Shown one piece after another: positions 1-8,768 of a stretch of DNA of 48,009 nt (position 1 is its first letter; every line of letters begins with the position of its first letter). The stretch lies in the NCBI RefSeq assembly GCF_003049505.1, contig NZ_PYWN01000024.1, forward strand, positions 1-48,009. The letters are read 5' to 3'. Made by a program: the position numbers and the translations under genes. Under the pieces are notes generated by a model that did not search any database, was not told the origin of the DNA, and was given only the letters and a program-made list of their open reading frames with translations. Source of the stretch: Metasolibacillus meyeri. Its GTDB lineage: Bacteria > Bacillota > Bacilli > Bacillales_A > Planococcaceae.

Positions 1-110
1 TTCCTCGTACGGTGGCTCTTCTTCCACTGGTGGAATTTCCTCGTACGGTGGCTCCTCTTCTTCCACTGGTGGAATTTCCTCATATGGTGGCTCTTCTTCC
101 ACTGTTGACG
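1..110 (-). repeat. Pro/Glu-rich coding repeats
   Basis: Tandem units of roughly 33-39 bases encode repeats of PPYEEIPPVEEE in the C-terminal tail of the FecR-domain protein. At least two and a half copies lie in the window and the array continues beyond its left edge. Copies differ by GAA/GAG insertions (EEE against EEEE), typical of slippage-prone acidic repeats in surface spacers. Confidence 0.8.
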
Positions 111-966
111 TTTCCTCTATAGCTTGTGACATTGTAGCATTAGGCTGATTGCGTATTCTGCCTTGTGCTAGTGGTCTATTATTGAAAATTGTTCTTTGCA
201 TCATGTTATCAGTTAGCTGTGCTTGGTCACCTGTTTGTTGATTTATTGCATCCTCTTTTTCGTCCTTGCCATTTAATAAAGCAGATAGGAATGTTGTATC
301 TACTATTATTCTGTCCTCATCCGCGCTACTAATTATTTCTGTATCAAATTTCCGAACTTGCTCCATATCTAAATCAACAATTTCGATTTCGCCATCATAG
401 CCGATAAATACACTTTTATTTAACGGTACTAGTAAAATACGATTTCCATCGTCTGTAACAACTTCAACCTCTCCTTCTAATACGCCTACCCATGTACCTT
501 TTGCATCATAATAGACAAAAAACTCAGTTCCCATTACACCCATAATCGCATTTGGTGTTTCAATATTAAAACGGGAATCTCCTGTTAACTTCTCTTCAAT
601 TTTAATTTTGACTTTCCCCTCTTTTAAATATAAGTAAGACTTTCCTGCCTTTGCATTTATGCTAGTTACTAGCTCTATAAAGGATACTTGTGTATTGGGT
701 GCCACTTGAATTTCTTTATTTTCATCAATCGCTAATTCAGCGCGTCCATCAGCACCTGTCATTAACGTATCGCCCTCAGTAAAAGCCATATTGGCAAACA
801 CCTTCAATATTTTATTCTCCGCTTCTTTTTTCACTTCTACTAAGCCCGTAATCGATAGGATTTTCCCAACTACATTTGTTTCTTTGTTAATAAATAAATA
901 AGCAAATAAAGAAATGAAAATAATACTAGTAACTGCAATAACGACTGCTACTATTTTTTTATTCAT
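1..966 (-). CDS. FecR-domain protein (C-terminus cut by window edge)
   Basis: The reading frame starts at ATG 966 and stays open to base 1, giving 322 residues without the C-terminus. Residues about 4-25 form one hydrophobic membrane anchor. A FecR-like beta-rich region follows (about 40-190), with the family-typical stretches GRAELAIDEN, FNIETPNAIMGVMGTEF and VLEGEVEV. After about residue 210 the chain becomes polar and ends in Pro/Glu repeats of the PPYEEIPPVEEE kind. The start overlaps the cyclase stop as ATGA (966-963), so translation is probably coupled to it. FecR domains act as extracytoplasmic signalling or surface scaffolds; here the domain probably works outside the membrane, with or beside the CHASE2 cyclase. 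The partner role is inference from the operon; the domain call is fairly firm. Confidence 0.8.
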   Translation of the reverse strand, partial: MNKKIVAVVIAVTSIIFISLFAYLFINKETNVVGKILSITGLVEVKKEAENKILKVFANMAFTEGDTLMTGADGRAELAIDENKEIQVAPNTQVSFIELVTSINAKAGKSYLYLKEGKVKIKIEEKLTGDSRFNIETPNAIMGVMGTEFFVYYDAKGTWVGVLEGEVEVVTDDGNRILLVPLNKSVFIGYDGEIEIVDLDMEQVRKFDTEIISSADEDRIIVDTTFLSALLNGKDEKEDAINQQTGDQAQLTDNMMQRTIFNNRPLAQGRIRNQPNATMSQAIEETSTVEEEPPYEEIPPVEEEEPPYEEIPPVEEEPPYEE

Positions 967-2726
967 CCCCTCACCCCTTCCAGCTCGTAAATTGTAATAC
1001 TTTCTATCTTCCCCTTCACATGAATTTCACCTAATGGATTCACCACAACTTGATTCTTCACCTTTTCATACACTTTATCGCTTATAATAATTTGTCCCGG
1101 CTTTGTATTACTTTCAAGGCGCGCTGCTGTGTTTACCGTATCACCAATCGCCGTATAATCCATTCGTGTTTTTGAACCAATATTGCCAACAACTGCTGGT
1201 CCTGTATGAATACCGATACCAAATTTAACACTTTTTCCGTAACGTTCTAGTAATTTTTCTTCAAGAACAGCCGCTCCCTCTTTCATTGCCCAAGCAGTTT
1301 TCACAGCTTGTAGCTCATGATTTTCTATCGGTAAAGGAGCATTAAAAATAGCCATTGTTGCATCACCAATAAATTTATCTAATGTACCCCCATATTCAAA
1401 AATACAGTTGGCCGTTAAATTTAAATATTCATTTAAAATACCGACTATTTCCTCTGGTTCAACACTTTCCGATAATGTTGTAAAACCTCGAATATCAACA
1501 AAAATAACGCTAATATCTTTGCGACTGCCGCCTAATTTTAGCCCTTCTTCACCATTCTCTAAAATTTCTGTTACTACTTGAGGTGCTACGTAACGTCCGA
1601 AAATAGAAGTAATACGCTTGCGCTCCAATTGTTCAGTAAAATAATTAAAACCAACTGACACAATGTAAGAAACAGTAAACAGCGTTAACATATAAACAAG
1701 GGAAATAATCCAACCTTTTCCGTATAAAATTTTACTGCTTAACAGCACAATACCTGTTGTTAAAACAAATAGTAGTAGCGACAATAATGAAGAACGCATT
1801 CGGCAAATGAAATAAGCAATACCTGCTGCTACTAGTAATAATCCCATATTCCATTGCCAAGCTACTTCTTTTTTAAAATTACCTTCCAATAAATTTTGAA
1901 TAATATTGGCATGAATTTCTACGCCATACATAGGCTGTTTTTGACTCATGGGTGTTAAAAAATCGTCCTTAATTCCGACTGTATACGGACCAACTAAAAC
2001 AATCCGGTTTTCAAAATATAGAGGTGGAACATCTCCATTCAGCACCATCGTATAAGGAATTACTTCAAACGCATTCGGCTTCCCTACATAGTCAATATGC
2101 AATTGTTGAAATCGGTTTAAAGCTTTGTGATTTATTGTTAAGGCTTGACCTTGCTGTTCTAAATACTTTTCAGCAATTACGGCTGAAAAACTTTGAACCA
2201 TCTCACCTTGATAAGAAAATTGAAGCAATGCTTTTCTAACAATGCCATCTTGATCAGGAATTGTATTCAAGTGCCCTAATCCACTTGCTGCTTCTTTCAA
2301 TGCTGGAAATGGCTCTGATAATGCTGTACTCTCTATCATGCCTTCTGTCGCATAACTAGCAAATTGCCCATAATGTGCAAGTACTACATTGTCATTCGAT
2401 TGAATCGCGTGAATAAACTGCTCATCCTCTTTTGCATCCTCAGCCGGTAAGGGGAAGGTAACATCAAAGCCAATAATCGCTACCTTCCCTTCATTTAAAA
2501 TACGCACTAAATTCGCATGAGTATCACGTTTCCAAGGCCAGTGCCCAATCTGCTGTAAACTCTCGTCATCAATCGCAATAATCGCAATTCTTGAATCAAT
2601 AGCTCTCCCTTCTTGTAACCATAGGTCTTGTAGCTTTAGCTCAAGCCCCTTCAAGCCATCTTTATATAATAAAAAACTTAAAATAATCGCAATAGCAACC
2701 ATCATATAACTAAATTTTATTTTCAT
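963..2726 (-). CDS. CHASE2-domain class III adenylate cyclase
   Basis: The 587-residue product has one N-terminal membrane helix (about 7-21), an extracytoplasmic CHASE2 sensor (about 25-275), three membrane helices (about 292-362) and a cytoplasmic class III nucleotide cyclase domain (about 400-575). Both metal-binding aspartates are present (Asp411 in IFVDIRGFTTLSE, Asp455 in FIGDATMAIF), as are the transition-state Asn532 and Arg536 in VNTAARLE. Lys451 and Thr525 occupy the substrate-specifying positions, which favours ATP and cAMP over GTP. The cyclase therefore looks catalytically complete. The start follows AGGAGGT, which overlaps the TAG stop of the DUF3307 gene; its own stop overlaps the FecR start. 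What CHASE2 senses here is unknown. cAMP signalling is unusual in Bacillus relatives. Confidence 0.9.
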   Translation of the reverse strand: MKIKFSYMMVAIAIILSFLLYKDGLKGLELKLQDLWLQEGRAIDSRIAIIAIDDESLQQIGHWPWKRDTHANLVRILNEGKVAIIGFDVTFPLPAEDAKEDEQFIHAIQSNDNVVLAHYGQFASYATEGMIESTALSEPFPALKEAASGLGHLNTIPDQDGIVRKALLQFSYQGEMVQSFSAVIAEKYLEQQGQALTINHKALNRFQQLHIDYVGKPNAFEVIPYTMVLNGDVPPLYFENRIVLVGPYTVGIKDDFLTPMSQKQPMYGVEIHANIIQNLLEGNFKKEVAWQWNMGLLLVAAGIAYFICRMRSSLLSLLLFVLTTGIVLLSSKILYGKGWIISLVYMLTLFTVSYIVSVGFNYFTEQLERKRITSIFGRYVAPQVVTEILENGEEGLKLGGSRKDISVIFVDIRGFTTLSESVEPEEIVGILNEYLNLTANCIFEYGGTLDKFIGDATMAIFNAPLPIENHELQAVKTAWAMKEGAAVLEEKLLERYGKSVKFGIGIHTGPAVVGNIGSKTRMDYTAIGDTVNTAARLESNTKPGQIIISDKVYEKVKNQVVVNPLGEIHVKGKIESITIYELEGVRG

Positions 2727-2735
2727 ATCTACCTC

Positions 2736-3080
2736 CTATGAAATTTTCTCTGACATAAAGAGCATGAAAATAATAATTTGCAAAATATGTATGGATTGAT
2801 CTATAAACAAACCCATTCCTAAAGAATCTAACTTTTTGTAAAACCCTATTGGTTTTGCCTTTAAATAATCCGCTAGCGCATGTACAGTAAATAAAATCAA
2901 AACATCTAAAAGGTCCACTGAATAGCCTATTAAATGTGCTGCTATTAAAACGGTTCCCGTCCAAATGCCCGCATGACTACATAGAACAATAAAATTTTTT
3001 CCTTTCATTTTAGCAAGAAATTCTCCTTGTAAAGGGTAGTCGGCTAGTAAGTGTGCGAATACTAATATTAAAAAGTCCAT
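2736..3080 (-). CDS. DUF3307 membrane protein
   Basis: The 114-residue product is a small hydrophobic protein with three to four membrane segments and the DUF3307 hallmark HLLADYPLQ near the N-terminus, plus a second HALADY in the middle. The function of the family is unknown. ATG 3080 is chosen over a GTG 15 bases upstream because the GTG lies within the Shine-Dalgarno sequence GAGGAGG. It is the first gene of a three-gene operon, and its TAG stop overlaps the ribosome binding site of the cyclase gene. No clear promoter was identified in the AT-rich 240 bases that separate it from the divergent transducer gene. Confidence 0.8.
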   Translation of the reverse strand: MDFLILVFAHLLADYPLQGEFLAKMKGKNFIVLCSHAGIWTGTVLIAAHLIGYSVDLLDVLILFTVHALADYLKAKPIGFYKKLDSLGMGLFIDQSIHILQIIIFMLFMSEKIS

Positions 3081-3319
3081 TGTATACCTCCTCACATAGG
3101 CATGATTTTAAAATGAACTACGCTAAAACATCATTTATACATAGGATAAATTCGTAAGGTTAAAATTAGGTTAAAAAATTAAATATTTTTCTGAAAAATA
3201 TAATATATCTAGCTAAATTAAATACAGTTTTCATGAATTAGTCATTTAGTATTATCTGTCATTATGTTAAAGTAAAATTAATCATTGCCATTTTACTATG
3301 AAACTTGGAGGAATTAAGC

Positions 3320-4144
3320 ATGAACATTATCGAAGCACTTGCTATGTCAGCCCCTTATATTCACCTTGCCTTAAAAGAAGAAGCTATTGTAGCTGTCTGT
3401 CGAAAAGAAGATCAAAAAATGATTAAATATTTAGCTGGTAAGCGAGTAGATACTGGTTACAAAGATGGGGATTCTATTAATCCGAACGACGATAATGTAT
3501 TTATAGCCTTTAAAGGAAACAATGCAGATGTTATCATTCCAGAGGATGTATACGGTGTGGCGGTAAATGCTTTCTCATTCCCGATTCGTGAAAATGGTAA
3601 AGTCGTAGGAGCACTAGCTTTCGGTCTACCAATTGATAATACTGTTAAGCTTGAAAAATATATAGAACAAATGAATACGATTGTTACAAATTTACAAGAT
3701 AAAGTACATACAATCGCCTCTCATTCTGAGGAGCTAGCTGCAACAAGTGAAGAAATTAACCGTCAAGCGCAACATGCGTTAGAAGATGCCGAGAAAACAA
3801 ATGGAATTACCGATTTAATTAAAAATATTTCTCGTCAAACCAACTTACTTGGCTTAAATGCTTCCATCGAAGCTGCACGTGCAGGTCAACATGGTGCAGG
3901 ATTCAACATCGTAGCGCAGGAAGTTCGTAAAATGTCTCAAGAAACATCAAATGCGACTGAAAATATTGAAGGTTCATTAAAAAATATTAATCGTAATTTA
4001 GAAAATCTAAAGCAAAACATGGGGCAAATCAACGGAGCTACAAATGAACAAGCTCAGCTAGTCCAAGATTTTAGCGAAATTATTGAAGAATTAACAACGC
4101 TAAGTCATGAAATGAAATCATTTATGCAAAGTACATTAAAATAA
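3320..4144 (+). CDS. Soluble methyl-accepting chemotaxis-type transducer (YfmS-like)
   Basis: The 274-residue protein has no membrane segment. Residues 1-105 form a small sensor-like domain of unrecognised type, and 115-274 is an MCP signalling domain with the conserved hairpin tip around 171-205 ([19 protein letters not shown]). Short soluble transducers of this size are known in Bacillus (YfmS). It should couple to CheA/CheW in the cytoplasm, reporting an intracellular signal. The ATG at 3320 follows TTGGAGGAATTAAGC; a TTG at 3305 is rejected because it lies inside that ribosome binding site. It is a single-gene unit ended by a strong terminator. The signal sensed is not evident. Confidence 0.82.
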   Translation: MNIIEALAMSAPYIHLALKEEAIVAVCRKEDQKMIKYLAGKRVDTGYKDGDSINPNDDNVFIAFKGNNADVIIPEDVYGVAVNAFSFPIRENGKVVGALAFGLPIDNTVKLEKYIEQMNTIVTNLQDKVHTIASHSEELAATSEEINRQAQHALEDAEKTNGITDLIKNISRQTNLLGLNASIEAARAGQHGAGFNIVAQEVRKMSQETSNATENIEGSLKNINRNLENLKQNMGQINGATNEQAQLVQDFSEIIEELTTLSHEMKSFMQSTLK

Positions 4145-4148
4145 AAGG

Positions 4149-4188
4149 GCGGCTTCATCCTTTGCGAAAGGGTGTAAGCCGCTTTTTT
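4149..4188 (+). terminator. Rho-independent terminator
   Basis: GCGGCTT (4149-4155) pairs with AAGCCGC (4176-4182), with an inner CCTTT/AAAGG helix, followed by six T residues. It lies just after the YfmS-like gene stop. Confidence 0.9.
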
Positions 4189-4313
4189 GGCTTATCCTAG
4201 TGTAAGCCATTGCACCTCAATGACAAAATGGGAGTAATGTAATCCGAAAAGATCCGATGTTGGATGTTTAAACATTCAAATGAGGTCTACTAAATATGAA
4301 ATTAAGTAGTTAT

Positions 4314-4715
4314 TTAAGAGGTTAGCTTATTTTTTAAAAAGTAAATGCTTTTTTCATTTTCTGTAATTTTATGCGCATGGAATTGTAAAATTTCATGAAT
4401 GCTATCAGTTGCTTCTTGCTGAAGCCGTACTGTATGCTCAAACATCTCACCTATGCCACTATTTGTTTTTTCCAATGCCTCCACACGTCCATTCAGAGCA
4501 TGTAAATTTGTCTCTACATTTTCTAGACGTACTTTTACATCTACCATATCTGTTTCTAATTTACCAAGGCGTACTTCTACGTTTTCTAATCGTACTTCTA
4601 CATCTGCAAGACGTGCCTCTACTTGATCGAAACGTTTATTCATATTTTGTTGCATACTATCAACACTTACTACTAGGTTTTGGAGCATTTCCATCATAAT
4701 GCTTTCATTGTTCAT
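4314..4715 (-). CDS. Small coiled-coil protein
   Basis: The 133-residue product is almost entirely a heptad-repeat coiled coil: near-identical seven-residue units such as VEVRLEN and VKVRLEN run from about residue 25 to 80, followed by a less regular helix to the end. There is no signal peptide and no membrane segment. Similar heptad proteins are scattered through Bacillus genomes with no assigned function. The ATG at 4715 is chosen because GGGGAGG sits 8 bases before it; a GTG at 4724 overlaps that site. It is transcribed alone, convergent with the transducer gene and downstream of the Wadjet operon on the same strand, from which a terminator separates it. Confidence 0.7.
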   Translation of the reverse strand: MNNESIMMEMLQNLVVSVDSMQQNMNKRFDQVEARLADVEVRLENVEVRLGKLETDMVDVKVRLENVETNLHALNGRVEALEKTNSGIGEMFEHTVRLQQEATDSIHEILQFHAHKITENEKSIYFLKNKLTS

Positions 4716-4820
4716 TTTCTTCACCTCCCCTCTCTTCTAAATTGTAGCATAAACAGATTGATAAATTAATAGAGGAAAATTCCAAAATGCGCTCACTGCT
4801 ACGCTACATGAAAGGCGGTT

Positions 4821-4858
4821 AAAAAATCGAGAAGGGCAACTTCCATTTCCCTTCCCGA
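4821..4858 (-). terminator. Terminator of the Wadjet operon
   Basis: Read on the minus strand, TCGGGAAGGG pairs with CCCTTCTCGA (one G-U pair), then six T residues (4826-4821). It lies 33 bases beyond the jetC stop. Confidence 0.88.
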
Positions 4859-4890
4859 TAACCATTATTGTCATTTTATAAAAATATGCA

Positions 4891-7800
4891 TCAACTAAGC
4901 ATTTTCCCCTTCTTTTCCACCCCTCTAATGAAGCTCTTCGGAATGGATGAATCGTGTTCAATAATAAATGCTTTTGAGAAATAATTATAATATGAACTAT
5001 CATGTCCTTTTGGTGATAAAATAATGAGCTTGCGCTTTAGCTCCTTCGCGTATAAATCAAACACTTTATCTTTGCGCTCATCGTCTAATGCACTATCAAA
5101 TTCATCTAGCACAATATAGCTTGGAGCAATGGATAAATTTTGGAGCAATGCTAACGCAAATAGCAAGGAGCTAAGTGACTCCTCACCACCAGAAACACCT
5201 TTCCCCACCTTCCCATGACGAGCTTTTACGCTAACATCTTCCATGTCACCACCATGACCAATTTTACGCGCCTTGACAAAGAGTAAGTATTTAATACGGC
5301 CTGTCTTTTCTGTCACTCGCTCCTTTTCAATTTTTCCTTCAAAGTGGAATTTGTCCATATATTTTTGGAAAAGCAAATTGATTTTTGTTAAATGCATATT
5401 AATGGTCGTTTCAAGTCTGTCTTCGTTTTCAGCCGCGCGATTCGCATTTTCCTCAAGAAGTATTTCAGCCGTCGCCAAATCATTTTTCTTACGGTCAAAA
5501 TCATTTTTCATCACTTCGTAGTTTTTCTCAGCATTGACATTTACCTTTTCTGTCCGTGCATTTTCAAAAGCTGCTGCATATTGCACAGTACCATTTCGCA
5601 ATGCTTCCTTGCCTAAATTCATGGAAACTCCTTCATCCATGACAGATGCCTCTAATGGTAAAATTTGCGCTAGTTCCTGTAGTTTAATTGTTAAAGATTG
5701 CTGCTCCGCATCTAGCGTCTCCATTCTGTCTTTGTTGTTTTTGCTGTTTAAGTCATTTTTCGTTAATCTTTCTATAGCTAATTCAACATCTACCTTACGT
5801 TTTCGTGTTTCGTTGCTTTGAAGGTGTACCTCGTTTGTTTTGCTTGTCAATTCCGTTACAAGATTTCCTCGCTGCTGATTAAGTTCGGTTACATTTTTTT
5901 GAACTGTTTTTAGCTGTGCTTCTAATAGTTGTAGTCGCCTTTGCTGTTCTGCTGCTGCCCCAAGCTCGTCATAAATTTGACATTCCTTCTCTAATAGTTG
6001 AAATTCATGCACTGTGCCAGCTAGCTGTTTTTGTATTTTTTTCTGCCTCTGCTCTATAGCGCTTTGCTCATCATAAATTGTAGACAATTGCTCCTCTAGG
6101 TGTACAAGCTGCTTTTTATAATGTTCTAATTCACCTTCACGTAGCAGTATACTCTCCGCCTCTTGAATTTCACGCTTCTCTCCGTGTAATTGCTGAATAG
6201 ATATTTGGTTACTATTATACTGTTCATCTAGCTTTGTTTGCTGTTGCTTTAAACTAGCTAATAAACTTTCTTGTTCCTGTAGCATTTGCTGGATTGCGGC
6301 ATCGCTTAAAATATATTGCAGTTGCTCCTGCGCTCCTCGACTACCTCGCTCATCAAAGAGAATGCCGTTTTCAATTTGTGGCGTCTTTATAAAAAATTGT
6401 TCGACCCACCATAATGCTTTATTTGCATAGTTTTGCATTTGCTCTGATAAACCACTGCGCATTTGCAAACCAAGTTGAGGAAGATTCACAATAATACGAT
6501 TTGGTACAACTTGCTTTAACGACACATAATATAAGTCGTTCATCGGTCTATAATTAGCGCCATTATAAAAAATCGTATATTTGATTGCTTCGATTTTCTC
6601 TTCTAATTTCAAAGGAGCATTTGGTGCAAGCTCAATTAATTCACGTAATGTATAGGCCTCCATACCTTTTTTTCGCAAATCTTGTAATCCTTGCTGTTGT
6701 CGTGTAGACCTTACTTGCTTCTTCCGTAATTGCTGGATCTTTTGCTCATGCTCATTTATTTTTGGTATAGCTAACTGCTGTTCTTTGAAAATTTCCTGCT
6801 GCTTCATATTTGCTTGTTGGATCAATGTTTCAATATGACTACTGCTCGTATACAGATTGACAGCCTTATACGCCTTTTCAAGCTGCAGCTGAAAAGTTTG
6901 TTGATTTGTTTCTATTTGAGCCTGTTCCCTTACAATCCTTTGCTCTTGCTTCTTCAAAAGAGTTTCATTATGTTGTAATTGTTTTTCCTGTTCCTCTAAC
7001 TGCTTTTTTTGCGCTACTGTTGCATCATATTTAGCAAATGTCGTTTCCTCATCAAAACGTAGGCGTCTTGCCTTTTCAGAAATTGCTTCAAGCTGTTTAA
7101 ATAACTGTTCATAGTCTTTTCTCAATGTCGTTGCTTTATCTTGCCATCCCTCTAACTCGACCTTTTTTTCTGTTAGCTGCTTTTCAATTTCCTTGCTTTC
7201 AGCTTTCAGTTTTTCTAAGTGCTGGATTGCTGCTTTTTCATGTTGACTATATTCAGATTGCTTTTGCAGTAGCTCCTTCTTCTCCTCCTCAAGCTGTAAA
7301 AGAATCGCACGCTCCTTCTCTAGCTCGCTCGTAAATTTTTGCAATAGCAGCGTCATAAACGTATAGTATTTGCTTCCATTTTCGATTAAACGTCGACGAT
7401 TATTTTGAAAATTAGTTAAATCATTTTCAGCAACCCTTAAATTAGATTCTGCGGCTCTTACAACAGAGGATAAATGCTCAATTTCACGTTCTACTTCTTT
7501 CACGCTTTCGAGTGCAGTTTCCCACTGATTCTGCATATCCGCAATATCAAACATATTACTGAATTGGCGAAAGCGTTCCTCTGGATTCATCGCTGCAAAT
7601 TGATTTACTTCCTGCTGATACCAAATTAAATAGTATAAATCTGGATCGATTTTATATTTACTTCGCAAGTCCTCTCGATAAGCACTAAAATTGCGTCCCG
7701 TTGTATTTCCCGATGTATAGGAAGTCACATTTGTTAATTGCTCCTCCGTTTCACCTGTTAAAATACGATATTCCTTTTGAATGATGCCATTTTTGATAGG

Positions 7801-8100
7801 CTGATGAACAGCTAACTCAAAGGCAATAAAAGGTGGTCCATCGATGCGTGCAGATCCTTCATTTTTAAATACAAGTGTCATTCTTGCATTCCACGGCTTA
7901 TCTGCCGCCAAATTATTTGAACGCAGACCTTCAATCTCAACCTTTGCTGAATATAAAATGGCGCCAATACAAAAAGTGAGCGTTGACTTCCCAACGCCAT
8001 TTGGTCCTGTAATGAGTATATGTTCGTTCGCTTCTCCGAGGGCGATACTACAGGAGGAAAAGTCACGGACACCATGTATTTTTAAGACATATGGAATCAT
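4891..8100 (-). CDS. jetC: Wadjet subunit JetC, SMC/MukB-like ATPase
   Basis: The 1069-residue SMC-type ATPase has Walker A GPNGVGKS (32-39), long coiled-coil arms (about 190-470 and 610-880), a central hinge-like globular region (about 480-590), the ABC signature VSGGEE (969) and Walker B IVLDEFDSALDD (about 997-1008). Established Wadjet knowledge: JetC with JetA and JetB forms a MukBEF-like motor that extrudes plasmid loops, after which JetD cuts the DNA. The ATG at 8100 follows GAGGAGGATATGCA and overlaps the jetB stop as ATGA, so translation is coupled. It is the last gene of the jetD-A-B-C operon, and all ATPase motifs are intact. A RecF/MksB-type ATPase is the alternative name, but the adjacent Toprim gene makes Wadjet the better call. 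Confidence 0.92.
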   Translation of the reverse strand: MIPYVLKIHGVRDFSSCSIALGEANEHILITGPNGVGKSTLTFCIGAILYSAKVEIEGLRSNNLAADKPWNARMTLVFKNEGSARIDGPPFIAFELAVHQPIKNGIIQKEYRILTGETEEQLTNVTSYTSGNTTGRNFSAYREDLRSKYKIDPDLYYLIWYQQEVNQFAAMNPEERFRQFSNMFDIADMQNQWETALESVKEVEREIEHLSSVVRAAESNLRVAENDLTNFQNNRRRLIENGSKYYTFMTLLLQKFTSELEKERAILLQLEEEKKELLQKQSEYSQHEKAAIQHLEKLKAESKEIEKQLTEKKVELEGWQDKATTLRKDYEQLFKQLEAISEKARRLRFDEETTFAKYDATVAQKKQLEEQEKQLQHNETLLKKQEQRIVREQAQIETNQQTFQLQLEKAYKAVNLYTSSSHIETLIQQANMKQQEIFKEQQLAIPKINEHEQKIQQLRKKQVRSTRQQQGLQDLRKKGMEAYTLRELIELAPNAPLKLEEKIEAIKYTIFYNGANYRPMNDLYYVSLKQVVPNRIIVNLPQLGLQMRSGLSEQMQNYANKALWWVEQFFIKTPQIENGILFDERGSRGAQEQLQYILSDAAIQQMLQEQESLLASLKQQQTKLDEQYNSNQISIQQLHGEKREIQEAESILLREGELEHYKKQLVHLEEQLSTIYDEQSAIEQRQKKIQKQLAGTVHEFQLLEKECQIYDELGAAAEQQRRLQLLEAQLKTVQKNVTELNQQRGNLVTELTSKTNEVHLQSNETRKRKVDVELAIERLTKNDLNSKNNKDRMETLDAEQQSLTIKLQELAQILPLEASVMDEGVSMNLGKEALRNGTVQYAAAFENARTEKVNVNAEKNYEVMKNDFDRKKNDLATAEILLEENANRAAENEDRLETTINMHLTKINLLFQKYMDKFHFEGKIEKERVTEKTGRIKYLLFVKARKIGHGGDMEDVSVKARHGKVGKGVSGGEESLSSLLFALALLQNLSIAPSYIVLDEFDSALDDERKDKVFDLYAKELKRKLIILSPKGHDSSYYNYFSKAFIIEHDSSIPKSFIRGVEKKGKMLS

Positions 8101-8768
8101 TGCATATCCTCCTCAACATACAAATTATAGCGCTTAAAAAATTTCATTACTTCTTCTTTATTTAACTTTGTTTCCTGTGCAAACTCGACCGTGCGATGCA
8201 AAAATGAATCAGAAAATAAGTGGACGCCAATCGTTGTCAGCTGGTACGCTTCTTCCGAGGTTTCTGTATAATCTTCAACAGCGCCAACTTTTTTCAATTG
8301 ATCCATATTCACTTTCATTTTTCGATTCGCATTTAGCGATTCATGTCCAAAGTCAAGCAGCAACTGATGCAATAACGTAAATTCATGCCCCAATACTTCC
8401 TGCTGATAAAATAGATATAATAAAATGGCTAACGCCTCATGGCTTAATGTCGATTTCGCATTATTCGCTGTCACACGCATCATCGCTACAATGCGGTCGC
8501 GTCGCTCATCATAGACAATTTTAAAATAGCGCTGCACCGCTCCATTCACACGTTGAATAAAGGAATACAATGCTTCATCATCATTTTTAATGTTTAAAAT
8601 TCTCTCTAATTCAACGCGACGCAGCCCATAATTTGCTCCTTTTATTGAAGCCGATGAGGAAAATAAAAGCTGCATAAACGCAAGCTCCTCCTCTGTTGTT
8701 AAATAACCTTTGAGCTGATTAATCATCGCTAGTGAGCTTGCGTATGGTATATTGTTTGTCTCCATCAT
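8097..8768 (-). CDS. jetB: Wadjet subunit JetB, MukE-like (KITE) protein
   Basis: The 223-residue protein has the size and winged-helix, mostly helical make-up of MukE/MksE-type accessory subunits and sits between jetA and jetC. In the known complex such proteins bind the kleisin (JetA) and DNA. The ATG at 8768 has GGGAG upstream and overlaps the jetA 3' end by 50 bases; an in-frame ATG at 8726 would shorten the overlap but has no ribosome binding site. Assignment rests mainly on position and size, since the sequence itself is poorly conserved. Confidence 0.85.
   Translation of the reverse strand: MMETNNIPYASSLAMINQLKGYLTTEEELAFMQLLFSSSASIKGANYGLRRVELERILNIKNDDEALYSFIQRVNGAVQRYFKIVYDERRDRIVAMMRVTANNAKSTLSHEALAILLYLFYQQEVLGHEFTLLHQLLLDFGHESLNANRKMKVNMDQLKKVGAVEDYTETSEEAYQLTTIGVHLFSDSFLHRTVEFAQETKLNKEEVMKFFKRYNLYVEEDMQ

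Noticed and set aside
4891-8100. Housekeeping SMC or RecN/SbcC ATPase
   Set aside because: The tightly linked kleisin, KITE and Toprim genes fit Wadjet; SbcC would have a CxxC zinc hook and an SbcD partner, neither of which is present.
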